NCBI GenBank assembly: GCA_037045185.1
Contig: JBAOHQ010000004.1
Span: 682,001-746,000 of the forward strand
DNA length: 64,000 bases
Reading direction: 5' to 3'
DNA from: JAKOUY01 sp037045185
GTDB lineage: Bacteria; Actinomycetota; Acidimicrobiia; Acidimicrobiales; Ilumatobacteraceae
Shown here: positions 49,967 through 58,437 of the stretch, in pieces
Numbering within the stretch: position 1 is the stretch's first letter
How the letters are laid out: the number at the start of each line of letters is the position of its first letter
The notes under the pieces: model-generated
Told to the model about the DNA's origin: nothing
What the model saw: the letters and a program-made list of their open reading frames with translations, nothing else
The model's database searches: none
Position numbers and translations under genes: made by a program

Positions 49967-51058
49967 TCACCACCCGGCGACTCGATAGATCGTCGTGTGC
50001 ATCGGGTCACTGGACGACGCGGTGACCACCAGGAGCGTCGAGCCCACGAGCAGCGGGGTCGCGCCGAGATCGGTGGGGTCGGCCTCTGTGGTGGCGGACG
50101 CCACCAGCACGGGTGGCTCACCTCGGTAGACAGCGGTGGTGAACGATCCGAACGTCCCGGTAACCGTGACGAACCCGCCGCCCGGCACGGGCAGAGGGTC
50201 GAACACGACGGGTCGTGGGTCGGTCGGCGTTCTCGCCAAGGTGGTGGGGTCGATGCTGAGGGTGCGGCCTTCGGACTCGGTGTACAGCACGGAGCCCACC
50301 ACGGTCACCACCGACTCGAGAGGCACCGATCGGGTCGTCCCGTTCGTCGGATCGATCCGGATCAGACGGTTGGGCAGTGGGGTTCCAGTGGCGTCGTTGG
50401 GAGAGTCACGACCGGGACCGACCCACACATAGCCGACGCCGTTCAGCATCGTCAGCCCGCTGAGCACGTGGTACTTGTCCGGCTCGGGCACGGCATCGAT
50501 GAACGACGTCTCGCTGACGGTGCCGGTGGCCAGATCCAGCCGCGCCAGCTTCCCGTACTCGGCCTGCAGGACCCACACCACGCCCGGCGTCGTCGGGTCG
50601 ACCCGCGGACGCGGGTTGCATCCACTCATGGCCTCGAGCGACACGTTGCGGAAGACGGGGATCAGCGGGCCGAACGTCAGCGTCGCCTGATCGAGGAGGC
50701 GCAGGCCACAGGTGGTCCCGTCGGCGCCGAGCGCCTTCTCGGCGAAGTACACCTGGTCGTCGACGGTCACGGGCGTTCCGAACTCGATGTCGATCGACGG
50801 ATCAACTGGCACCGTGCGCACCACGGCGCCGTCCGGATCTACCTCGACCATCGACCGTGGACCGTCCAGGGAGTCACGCACCGTCAAGAGGTAGAGCCGA
50901 GACGACGTCGACGCCAGGTGGTAGGCCCACTCACCGCGGATCTCCGCGATTCGGGTGATGGTCAACGGAGGCGGGGCCGTGCCGGCGGCAGGGCATGCCG
51001 TGCCGGCCGAGGTGGCCAGCACAGCGGCCCCCGCCATCCTCCGCAGGATGCGCCTCAC
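49967..51058 (-). CDS. Exported beta-propeller-like protein, unknown function
   Basis: A 363-residue protein with an Arg-rich N-terminus, a short hydrophobic segment and a Cys at about residue 22 (AVLATSAGTAC), consistent with Sec export and perhaps lipidation. The rest is regular short beta repeats such as VEVDPDGAVVRTVPV, ARLDLATGTVSE and IRIDPTNGTTRSV, as in propellers that present ligand-binding loops. The GTG overlaps the stop of the HisD-like gene; an ATG at 51037 is an alternative start. No function can be named. Confidence 0.65.
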   Translation of the reverse strand: MRRILRRMAGAAVLATSAGTACPAAGTAPPPLTITRIAEIRGEWAYHLASTSSRLYLLTVRDSLDGPRSMVEVDPDGAVVRTVPVDPSIDIEFGTPVTVDDQVYFAEKALGADGTTCGLRLLDQATLTFGPLIPVFRNVSLEAMSGCNPRPRVDPTTPGVVWVLQAEYGKLARLDLATGTVSETSFIDAVPEPDKYHVLSGLTMLNGVGYVWVGPGRDSPNDATGTPLPNRLIRIDPTNGTTRSVPLESVVTVVGSVLYTESEGRTLSIDPTTLARTPTDPRPVVFDPLPVPGGGFVTVTGTFGSFTTAVYRGEPPVLVASATTEADPTDLGATPLLVGSTLLVVTASSSDPMHTTIYRVAGW

Positions 51059-52398
51059 GAGGGTGCCCCCGGTGAGGCGTCCTCACGGATCGTTGCCGCG
51101 GCTGCGTGGGCATGGAAGCCCTCGTGGCGGCTCATGGCCACGATCGTAGAGGTGAATCGGCGGAGGGCGCCGGCGTCGGCGCGAGCCATCGCCGTGCGTT
51201 TCAGGAAGGCGTCCGCGGTGATGCCGCTGGACACGTGGGCGAAGCCGCCGGTTGGCAAGCTTGCCGGACATCCGATGACGTAGTTGCCGGCGCTGAACGG
51301 AGTGTGTTGGCCGATCAGGATCTCACCGGCGTTGACCAGTCGCCCAATCAGCGCCGCTTCGTCGGCGGGGTTCACGGCCACCTGGAGGTGCTCGGGTGCC
51401 CACCGGTTGGCGACGTCTGCGGCGATGTCGAGGTCGTCGACCAGGACGCACCCACCGTTCACGCCGAGCGCGGCACGGGCCGCCAACGCCCACACGGCGG
51501 GAAAGGAATCGAGTTGACGGTCCAGCTCACGGTCGACGGCGTCGGCGAGGCGAGCCGACGGTGTCACCAGCACGACGGTGGAATCGACCCCGTGCTCGGC
51601 CTCGTTCAGCAGGTCGGCTGCCACCAGTCGAGGGTCGGCCGACTCATCGGCGATGACCAGGCTCTCCGTCGGGCCGAGGATCATCATCGTCGTCAGCCCA
51701 TAGCGTTGCATCTCCACCTGGGCGCAGGCCACAGGCGGCGAGCCCGGACCGACCACCTTGCGCACGGCGGGGATGGATTCCGTGCCGAACCCGAGGGCGG
51801 CGATGCCGGCTGGACCGTTGACCCGCACGACCTGCTCGATGCCGAGCTTGCGGCATACGACAAGCACGGCCGGGTCGATCCGCCCGCTCCCGTCGGGCAT
51901 CGGTGGAACGACGAGTACCACTTGCGGAACACCGGCGGCCATCGCCGGCACGCCGAGCTGGTAGGCAACAGATGGATAGCTGGCCTTGCCGCTGGGCACG
52001 AACAGGCCCGCTGAGGTGATCGGCGTGACCTTCTCGCCGATGACGAGGCCCGGTTCCGATTCGATGGACCAGTCCTGGGCGCGGGCCATCACGTGCTCGT
52101 TGAACGTCCGCAGGCGGGCGATGGCGTCGTCGATCGCCGCGTCGACGTCGGGGTCGACGCAGGCATCGGCAATGTCGTCGGGGGTGGCGCGCAGCGCGCC
52201 CGGTGTCAGCGAGACGCCGTCGAAGCGGGCCAATGCCCGGCATACCGCCTCGTCGCCATGTGCCCGGACGTCGTCGATGAGATCGTTGATGGACCGCTTG
52301 AGTTCCTCGTCGAAGATGGCATCGACACCGCGGTGGCACCATGCCGCGCGAGCCTCGTCGTCCATTGCTGACCAGGTCAGACGGCGCATCACGCTCAC
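51055..52398 (-). CDS. Histidinol dehydrogenase-like protein with altered active-site residues
   Basis: HisD-superfamily protein of about 447 residues. The fold segments are present (AGLFVPSGKASYPSVAYQLG, GPTESLVIADES, WAPEHLQVAV) and the catalytic Glu-His pair is kept in APEHL. Compared with E. coli HisD, the metal-binding QAEH is EAEH, the Asp of AGDY is Asn (AGNYVIG), and the substrate His of NHVLPT is missing (CPASLPT). No other his genes are adjacent. It may use another substrate, like the sulfopropanediol-dehydrogenase relatives. A GTG at 52398 or ATG at 52389 could start it. Confidence 0.75.
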   Translation of the reverse strand: MSVMRRLTWSAMDDEARAAWCHRGVDAIFDEELKRSINDLIDDVRAHGDEAVCRALARFDGVSLTPGALRATPDDIADACVDPDVDAAIDDAIARLRTFNEHVMARAQDWSIESEPGLVIGEKVTPITSAGLFVPSGKASYPSVAYQLGVPAMAAGVPQVVLVVPPMPDGSGRIDPAVLVVCRKLGIEQVVRVNGPAGIAALGFGTESIPAVRKVVGPGSPPVACAQVEMQRYGLTTMMILGPTESLVIADESADPRLVAADLLNEAEHGVDSTVVLVTPSARLADAVDRELDRQLDSFPAVWALAARAALGVNGGCVLVDDLDIAADVANRWAPEHLQVAVNPADEAALIGRLVNAGEILIGQHTPFSAGNYVIGCPASLPTGGFAHVSSGITADAFLKRTAMARADAGALRRFTSTIVAMSRHEGFHAHAAAATIREDASPGAPS

Positions 52399-52564
52399 GT
52401 GGGACAACCTACCGGTCCGATCGTCGCGGGTCCCGGCCTCGGCCATCCGGATCACTGACCGGCGCCGTGCCGCGCTGCCCACCTGCGTCCCGACTCGGTC
52501 CGACACTAGGCTTGCGCACCGGTCCCGGCGCCCCCAGCCTTCGCCGGGAACGGAGGAGTGTCTC

Positions 52565-53789
52565 ATGCCCGTCACCGTTGTCGTCGGCGCCCAGTGGGGC
52601 GATGAGGGCAAGGCCAAGGTCATCGACCTCCTCGCCGCCGACCACACGTACGTCGTGCGCTACCAAGGTGGCCACAACGCCGGGCACACCGTCGTGGTCG
52701 ACGACCAGAAGTACGCCCTGCAACTGGTGCCGAGCGGCGTGCTGTACCCGCATGTCACGCCGGTGATCGGCAACGGAGTCGTCGTTGATCTGCCCACCTT
52801 GTTCCGCGAGGTGGACACGCTGCAGGGCCGCGGCATCGACTGCTCCAAGCTGCGGGTCAGTTCCCAGGCCCACCTGATCTTCCCATGGCACCAGGCCATC
52901 GACGCCCTGCACGAGGCCTCGCGCGGCGACGAGCGCATCGGCACCACGCTGAAGGGCATCGGCCCGGCCTATGCGGACAAGGCCCGCCGAGACGGGATTC
53001 GCGCCGGGGAGACGGCGGATGCGGTGGCCTTCGCCGCCGAGGTGCGCCGCCAGGGCGAGGTCCACAACCGGGAGATCACCGCCCTCGGTGGGGACTCGCT
53101 GGACGTCGACGAGATCGTCGAGCAGTTCACCGGGCTGGCGGCACGGGTCGCCCCACTGGTGGTGGACACCGTGGAACTGCTCCACGGCGCGCTCGATCGC
53201 CAGGAGTCCATCCTGCTGGAGGGCGCCCAGGCCACCTTCCTCGACCTCGACCACGGCACCTACCCGTACGTCACCTCGTCGAACCCGACGGCTGGTGGGG
53301 CCTGCGTCGGGTCGGGGATCGGTCCCCGCTACCTTGACCGGATCGTGGGGATCACCAAGGCGTACTGCACCCGAGTTGGCGGCGGGCCGTTCCCCACCGA
53401 GGCGCTGGACGAGTGGGGCGACAAGCTGGTGGAGATCGGCCACGAGTTCGGCACCGTCACTGGGCGGCGGCGGCGGACCGGGTGGTTGGATCTGGTGATG
53501 CTGCGCAAGGCCGTGCGGATCAACTCGCTGACCGAGATCGCCCTGACCAAGCTCGACGTGCTGGACACGTTCCCCGAGGTCCTGGCGTGCACCGAGTACG
53601 ACGCCGACGGCCGGCCTGTCTACGTCCGCCTTCCCGGCTGGCAGTCCGACATCTCCGCGGCGCGCACGGTGGACGATCTGGCGCCGAATGCCCAGGCACT
53701 GGTGGATCTGGTGCAGCGTGAGGTCGGGGTACCGGTCACGATCGTGGGCACCGGACCGGCAGCGCGACGCGGTGGTCAACTGGTCGTGA
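52565..53789 (+). CDS. purA: Adenylosuccinate synthetase, frameshift at the C-terminus
   Basis: Joins IMP and aspartate using GTP in AMP synthesis. The protein begins VVVGAQWGDEGKAKVIDLLA (GTP-binding P-loop) and shows YVVRYQGGHNAGHTVVVDD, TLKGIGPAYADKARRDGI, VTSSNPTAGGACVGSGIGPR and RIVGITKAYCTRVGGGPFPT. GGAGGAG precedes the ATG at 52565. As given, the frame runs without a stop into purB. One extra base at about 53758-53765 explains this: without it the end reads GTGPARDAVVNWS and stops at a TGA overlapping the purB GTG. Repaired length is about 407, a little short for the family. Confidence 0.93.
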
Positions 53790-55078
53790 TCCCGCGCTAC
53801 ACCCTGCCGGAGATGGCCGCCGTCTTCTCCGACGAGGCCCGTTTTGCCCGCTACCTGGAGATCGAATTGCTGGCGACGGACGCCCACGCCGTCGTCGGTG
53901 TCGTGCCCGCCGCGGACGCGGCCCGGTGCCGTGAGCGAGCCCCGAAGGTCGACGCCGCGTTCGTCGAGGCGGTCGCCGAGCGCGAGCGGATCACCGATCA
54001 TGACGTGGCCGCTTTCGTCGACGTCGTCCAGGCGGCGATCGGCCAACCGGCCGGGGGCTGGATCCACTATGGGCTCACCAGCAGCGACGTGGTCGACACG
54101 GCGTGGTGCGCGATGATGCGCGACGCCTGCGACCTGATGATCAATGCGGCGTCCACGCTGCGGACCACACTGGTTCGCCTGGCCCGCCAGCACCGTGACA
54201 CGGTGATGATCGGGCGGACCCACGGGATCCATGCCGAGCCAACCACGTTCGGCGCCAAGGTGGCGCTGTGGGCCTTGCAGGTGGGCCGAGACCTCGACCG
54301 GTTGCACCGGGCCAGGGACGTGGTGGCGGTGTGCAAGCTGTCCGGCGCGGTGGGCACCTACAGCAACATCGACCCGGTGGTGGAAGCCCACGTGGGCGCG
54401 GCGCTCGGGCTGCAGCCCGTGCCGGCCACGCAGGTGATCGCCAGGGACCGCCACGCCGAGTTCCTGTGGGCCTGCGCCGCGGTGGGCTCGACGATGGAGC
54501 TGATCGCCGTCGAGCTTCGCCACCTGCAGCGCACCGAGGTCAGCGAGGTGCAGGAGGGGTTCAAGGCCGGACAGAAGGGGTCAAGCGCGATGCCCCACAA
54601 GCGCAACCCGATCAGCGCCGAGACCATCAGCGGGTTGTCCCGAGTGTTGCGCGGCAACCTTCAAGCCGGCCTGCAGGACGTCGCCCTGTGGCACGAGCGG
54701 GACATCTCGCACAGCTCGGTGGAGCGCATCGTGGTCCCGGACTCGGCACTGCTGGCGTACTACGTCCTGCGGCGGATGGCCCGCCTGCTCGACGGGCTGG
54801 TCGTGTTCCCCGAGCGGATGCGGGCCAATCTGGACGCCAGTTTCGGGCTGGTCTTCAGCCAGCCAGTGTTGCTGGCGCTGGTGCAGGCCGGCGTGTCCCG
54901 TGACGAGGCCTATCGCATCGTCCAGGAGAGCGCGGCCGAGGCGTGGTCCCGCCGACGCCCGCTACGCGAGGTGCTCGAGGAACGCCATGTGGCGGGCGCA
55001 GAGGTGCTGGACCAGGCGTTCAGCCTGACCCGATCCCTGCGGCACGCCGGCGACGCCGTCGACGCGCTGATCGGCTGA
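53786..55078 (+). CDS. purB: Adenylosuccinate lyase
   Basis: Cleaves adenylosuccinate to AMP and also SAICAR in purine synthesis. The 430 residues begin VIPRYTLPEMAAVFSDEARF, the usual PurB N-terminus, from a GTG at 53786. Active-site segments are IHYGLTSSDVVDTAWC, GRTHGIHAEPTTFGAK and the signature loop GSSAMPHKRNPISAE. The length matches stand-alone PurB, supporting a separate gene rather than a fused domain. GGTGG lies about nine bases upstream and the start overlaps the repaired purA stop. Confidence 0.95.
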   Translation: MIPRYTLPEMAAVFSDEARFARYLEIELLATDAHAVVGVVPAADAARCRERAPKVDAAFVEAVAERERITDHDVAAFVDVVQAAIGQPAGGWIHYGLTSSDVVDTAWCAMMRDACDLMINAASTLRTTLVRLARQHRDTVMIGRTHGIHAEPTTFGAKVALWALQVGRDLDRLHRARDVVAVCKLSGAVGTYSNIDPVVEAHVGAALGLQPVPATQVIARDRHAEFLWACAAVGSTMELIAVELRHLQRTEVSEVQEGFKAGQKGSSAMPHKRNPISAETISGLSRVLRGNLQAGLQDVALWHERDISHSSVERIVVPDSALLAYYVLRRMARLLDGLVVFPERMRANLDASFGLVFSQPVLLALVQAGVSRDEAYRIVQESAAEAWSRRRPLREVLEERHVAGAEVLDQAFSLTRSLRHAGDAVDALIG

Positions 55079-55086
55079 CGCCGCGC

Positions 55087-55497
55087 TCAGGCGGAGCGGC
55101 CGATGCCGGCGGCCGACAGCACCGCCGCTGGGACACCCACCTCGCGCCAGGCGGCGTAGGTGATCATGTTGCGCTCGCCGTACCGCTTGGCGACCTTGAC
55201 GAACTCGGCCTGGACGTCGGTGAGGTCCACCATCGTGCCCATGTCGGCCAATTCGGCCTGGAGATGCATCCGATCGCTGATCAGCTTCAGGGAGGTGACG
55301 GCGTCGGCGTCCTCCAGCTTGGTGGCGATGGCAGCGATCTGCTTGCGGATGCTGTCCGGGGTGCGCTTGCGGCCGCGCTTGGGCTTGTTGGCCCGCAGCG
55401 CCTCCAGATAGTCCCGGATGGCCTTGCCCTCCACACGACCGGCGGCCATCGCCGCCTTGTGCTCCGGGGTTACTTCTTTGGGTCCACGCTTTGCCAT
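55087..55497 (-). CDS. Conserved hypothetical basic/helical protein
   Basis: A 136-residue, mostly helical protein with a basic N-terminus (MAKRGPKEVTPEHKAAMAAG, then ANKPKRGRKRTPDSIRKQIA). It reads like a nucleic-acid-associated protein, but I recognise no named domain. On the minus strand TAAGAT (plus 55503-55508) lies a few bases before the ATG, so transcription may start at or next to the start codon (leaderless). It converges on purB and diverges from the thioesterase gene. Confidence 0.7.
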   Translation of the reverse strand: MAKRGPKEVTPEHKAAMAAGRVEGKAIRDYLEALRANKPKRGRKRTPDSIRKQIAAIATKLEDADAVTSLKLISDRMHLQAELADMGTMVDLTDVQAEFVKVAKRYGERNMITYAAWREVGVPAAVLSAAGIGRSA

Positions 55498-55537
55498 GGC
55501 GGAATCTTAATTGAGTCTGGGCAGATGGCAACCCCGG

Positions 55538-56386
55538 ATGCTCGGTATTCTTGTCGTGGTGGACGTGCGCCGATTGTTTGATCTAGAGCCGCACGGGTCG
55601 GACACGCTGGTAGGTATTGGACCGCGCTATCCCTGGGGAGGGTTATACGGGGGCCAGATCGTTGCCCAGGCATTGCGGGCCGCGGCCAGCTCGGTGGAGT
55701 CGGACTTCGTCGCCCATTCGATGCGCGCCTACTTCATTCGCCGGGGTGACCACAACGAACCGGTTCGCTACGAGGTCGATCGGATTCGCAACGGCCGCAC
55801 CTTTGTCACGAGGCGTGTCGTCGCCCGACAGGCCACCGGAGCAATTCTCAACTGTGAAGCGTCGTTCCAGATTCCCGAGATGACGCGCAACCTGCAGACG
55901 GTGTTCATGCCCGAGGGGCTACCGGCGCCGGACGACCTCCCTGATTCCACGTGGTCCCCGGCCTTCGACCGCCGGTCGATTCCACGATCGGCGCTCTCCG
56001 AGACTGGCCATCTGGGCGCCGGCCGATCCGCAGCCTGGATGCGCCTGTCGGCGGCGCTGGGCGACGACGGGGTGCTGCACCGCTGCTGGCTGGCGTACCT
56101 CAGCGACGATCTGCCCACCGATGCGGTGGAGTGGGCGCTCGGCGACGGCGACACGAGACACAGCCCGGGCTACTCGGCGAGCCTGGACCACACCATCTGG
56201 TTCCACCGCCAGCCGCGGGTGGACCAGTGGCACCTGCACGACTTCACCTGCCTCGGCTTCGTCGGCGGTCGGGGACTGGCGCTCGGCCAGATCTTCAGCG
56301 CCGACGGGGAGCATGTCGCCACCGTCGCCCAAGAGGTGTTGTCCCGGGAACCGGTTGAAGACCGCGGCGCACGGCCAGCAGACTGA
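55538..56386 (+). CDS. tesB: Acyl-CoA thioesterase II (TesB-like)
   Basis: Double-hotdog thioesterase that hydrolyses acyl-CoA. It has LFDLEPHGSDTLVGIGP, GGLYGGQIVAQALRAA, the first-half HSMRAYFIRRGD, and the second half with SLDHTIWFHRQPRVDQWHLH, then GRGLALGQIFSADGEHVATV and AQE. These hold the expected Asp, Thr/Ser and Gln triad positions. The start is uncertain: an ATG at 55538 gives 282 residues, and a GTG at 55559 next to TATTCT (55546-55551) would be leaderless. The upstream DNA is noticeably AT-richer. Confidence 0.87.
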   Translation: MLGILVVVDVRRLFDLEPHGSDTLVGIGPRYPWGGLYGGQIVAQALRAAASSVESDFVAHSMRAYFIRRGDHNEPVRYEVDRIRNGRTFVTRRVVARQATGAILNCEASFQIPEMTRNLQTVFMPEGLPAPDDLPDSTWSPAFDRRSIPRSALSETGHLGAGRSAAWMRLSAALGDDGVLHRCWLAYLSDDLPTDAVEWALGDGDTRHSPGYSASLDHTIWFHRQPRVDQWHLHDFTCLGFVGGRGLALGQIFSADGEHVATVAQEVLSREPVEDRGARPAD

Positions 56387-56390
56387 CCCC

Positions 56391-56951
56391 ATGACCCCCG
56401 CAGCATCGTCGTCGTTGGCCGCCAAGGTGAACTCGGTCGCCCGGCTGACGGGGACGTTCACCCTGCGGTCGGGCAAGGTGGCGTCGGAGTACTTCGACAA
56501 GTACCGCTTCGAGGCCCACCCTGTCCTGCTGAGCGAGATCGCCGAGGCCCTCGTGGCGCTGGTCCCCTCCGGCACGGAGGTCCTCGCCGGGCTGGAGTTG
56601 GGCGGCGTGCCGATCGCCACCGCCCTGTCGCTGCGCACCGGCCTGCCCGTTGCGTTCGTCCGCAAGGAGGCCAAGACCTACGGCACGGCCCAGTTGGCCG
56701 AGGGTGCCGCCGTGACCGGACGGCGTGTCCTGGTGATCGAAGACGTCGTGACCACCGGCGGCCAGGTGGTGATCTCGACCGGCCAGCTGCGTGAGCTCGG
56801 GGCGATCATCGACACCGTGCTGTGCGTTATCGACCGCAGCGATCCCGACGCGTCCACCGGCCAGACCGATGGCCAGGCCGCCCTCGCGGCCCACGGCCTC
56901 ACCCTGCGATCGGTCCTCACCAAGGCCGACCTCGACGCCGCCCACCCCTGA
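56391..56951 (+). CDS. pyrE: Orotate phosphoribosyltransferase
   Basis: Forms orotidine 5'-phosphate from orotate and PRPP in pyrimidine synthesis. The 186 residues include FTLRSGKVASEYFDKYRFEA, EVLAGLELGGVPIATALSL, FVRKEAKTYGTAQLAEG and the PRPP-binding loop VLVIEDVVTTGGQV. The length is somewhat short but complete. It begins four bases after the thioesterase stop and is followed by a C-rich repeat and an inverted-repeat element. Confidence 0.93.
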   Translation: MTPAASSSLAAKVNSVARLTGTFTLRSGKVASEYFDKYRFEAHPVLLSEIAEALVALVPSGTEVLAGLELGGVPIATALSLRTGLPVAFVRKEAKTYGTAQLAEGAAVTGRRVLVIEDVVTTGGQVVISTGQLRELGAIIDTVLCVIDRSDPDASTGQTDGQAALAAHGLTLRSVLTKADLDAAHP

Positions 56952-57057
56952 CCCCGCCCACCCCTGACCCCGCCCACCCCTAACCCCCCGCCCCGCCCGC
57001 CCACCCTGCCCCGGCCTGGCCCGCCCCGGCCCGCCCCGGCCCGCCCCGGCCTGGCCG
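56944..57057. repeat. C-rich low-complexity repeats after pyrE
   Basis: GACCCCGCCCACCCCT-like units occur about three times from the last pyrE codons onward, followed by CCCCGGCC/CCCGCC units. The stretch is almost free of T and A on the plus strand. It encodes nothing evident and sits in a convergent intergenic region. Confidence 0.6.
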
Positions 57058-57102
57058 TTTGTTCACGTGATCTCCAGTGGGACGGGAGTGTGAGTGAACA
57101 AA
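57058..57102. repeat. Inverted-repeat element TTTGTTCAC/GTGAACAAA, copy 3
   Basis: It has the same 9-base terminal stem as the copies near 43.4 kb but inverted, and the core has diverged (CTGGAGATCACGTG end kept, opposite end changed). Length is 45 bases. It lies ten bases from the stop of the FAD-linked oxidase, again at a convergent junction. Confidence 0.75.
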
Positions 57103-57111
57103 TGGTGGGGA

Positions 57112-58437
57112 CTAGGGGAGCAGGACCCCGGGGTTGAGGAGGCCGAGGGGGTCGAGGGCCTGCTTGATCCGGCGCATCGTGGCCACTGCCTCGGCGCCGC
57201 GGGCACGCTCCAGCCAGGCGGCCTTGGCCCGGCCGATGCCGTGCTCGGCGCTGATCGCCCCACCCACGCCGATGACCCACTGGAGGACCCGCTCGGTGAT
57301 GGCCGCGGCGCCGTCGCCTGCGCCCAGGTAGTTGAGGTGGAGGTTGCCCTCGGCCAGATGGCCGAAGGCGACGAGCTGCGCCGGCCCAGCAGCGCTGCGG
57401 GCCACGTCGACGAGCGCCTCGAGGTGTGCGACGGGCACGGCGACGTCCAGCTTGAGCGGGACGCCGCGCTGGTTGATGGCCATCGACACGTGATCGCGAA
57501 TCGCCGACAGGTGGTCGCGTTGGGCGCCCACGGCCAGCACCCCGGCGTGACCGGCCAGCGCCTCGGCCAGCTCCTCGCTGGGATCGGACGCCGCGGCGCA
57601 CTCCACCAGTACCGCCACACCGGTGTCGGCCATGGGCGGGGCGAGCCCGAACTCGGTCGCCACGATCTCGACCGCTTCGGGCAGCAGCACCTCCACCCCG
57701 TCCAGCGAGCTCAACCGCCGCAGGGTCGGGAGTAACTCGACCGCCGCGCCGACGGTGGGCACCGAGATCCACGCCGCGGCACGGTGGGCGAGGTGCGCCA
57801 CCAGCCCGAGCCGGGCCGCGGTGACGATGGCCAGGGTCCCCTCGGAGCCACACAGCACACTCGGTAGATGCAGCCCCATCGTCGACTTGGGCAGACCGCT
57901 GAGGTCGTCAAGCACCTCGCCGGTGGCCAGGACCGCCTGCAGGCCCATCACCTGCTGGCGCATGGTGCCGAAGCGCACGACCCGAGATCCGCCGGCGTTC
58001 GTTGCGACCGCCCCGCCAACGGTGGCGCTGTCGCGCGCCCCCCAGTCAACGGCGAACTCCATCCCGGCCGTGTGCGCCGCGGCCTGAACTGCCGCGATGG
58101 TGGCCCCTGCCCCGGCGGTGAGCTGCGCAGCGTTCTGTTCGACCGGGCCCACGTGGTCCAGCCGCCGCATGCTCAGCAGCACCTCACCGCCGCGTGGCAC
58201 ACCGCCGCCCACCAGCCCGGTGTTGCCGCCCTGGGTGACGATCGTGGCCCGCGCCTCGGCGCAGGCGCGCACCACGGCCGCCACCTCGGAGGCGTCGGCA
58301 GGGCGCACCACGCAGCTCGCCGCGCCCCGGTAGCGGCGGCTCCAGTCCGTCTCGTATCCGGCCCGCAGGTCGCCGTCCACCAAGACGTGCTCCCGACCGA
58401 CGACCGCGGCGAGAGCGGTGCTGAGCCGGTCGCTCAC
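57112..58437 (-). CDS. FAD-linked 2-hydroxyacid dehydrogenase (GlcD/D2HGDH type)
   Basis: Flavoprotein of 441 residues oxidising a 2-hydroxy acid such as D-lactate, glycolate or D-2-hydroxyglutarate. The FAD-binding domain shows IVTQGGNTGLVGGGVPRGGE and GARDSATVGGAVATNAGGSR. The C-terminal cap has the substrate His in FGHLAEGNLHLNYL, then GAISAEHGIGRAK and LDPLGLLNPGVLLP. The GTG start overlaps the stop of the LarA-like gene. A lactate racemase-like partner next door supports a role in lactate or similar metabolism. Confidence 0.9.
   Translation of the reverse strand: MSDRLSTALAAVVGREHVLVDGDLRAGYETDWSRRYRGAASCVVRPADASEVAAVVRACAEARATIVTQGGNTGLVGGGVPRGGEVLLSMRRLDHVGPVEQNAAQLTAGAGATIAAVQAAAHTAGMEFAVDWGARDSATVGGAVATNAGGSRVVRFGTMRQQVMGLQAVLATGEVLDDLSGLPKSTMGLHLPSVLCGSEGTLAIVTAARLGLVAHLAHRAAAWISVPTVGAAVELLPTLRRLSSLDGVEVLLPEAVEIVATEFGLAPPMADTGVAVLVECAAASDPSEELAEALAGHAGVLAVGAQRDHLSAIRDHVSMAINQRGVPLKLDVAVPVAHLEALVDVARSAAGPAQLVAFGHLAEGNLHLNYLGAGDGAAAITERVLQWVIGVGGAISAEHGIGRAKAAWLERARGAEAVATMRRIKQALDPLGLLNPGVLLP

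Noticed and set aside
51986..55078. A single 1030-residue bifunctional PurA-PurB protein
   Set aside because: The start lies within the divergent HisD-like gene, and the join is explained by one extra base that hides a purA stop overlapping the purB GTG.
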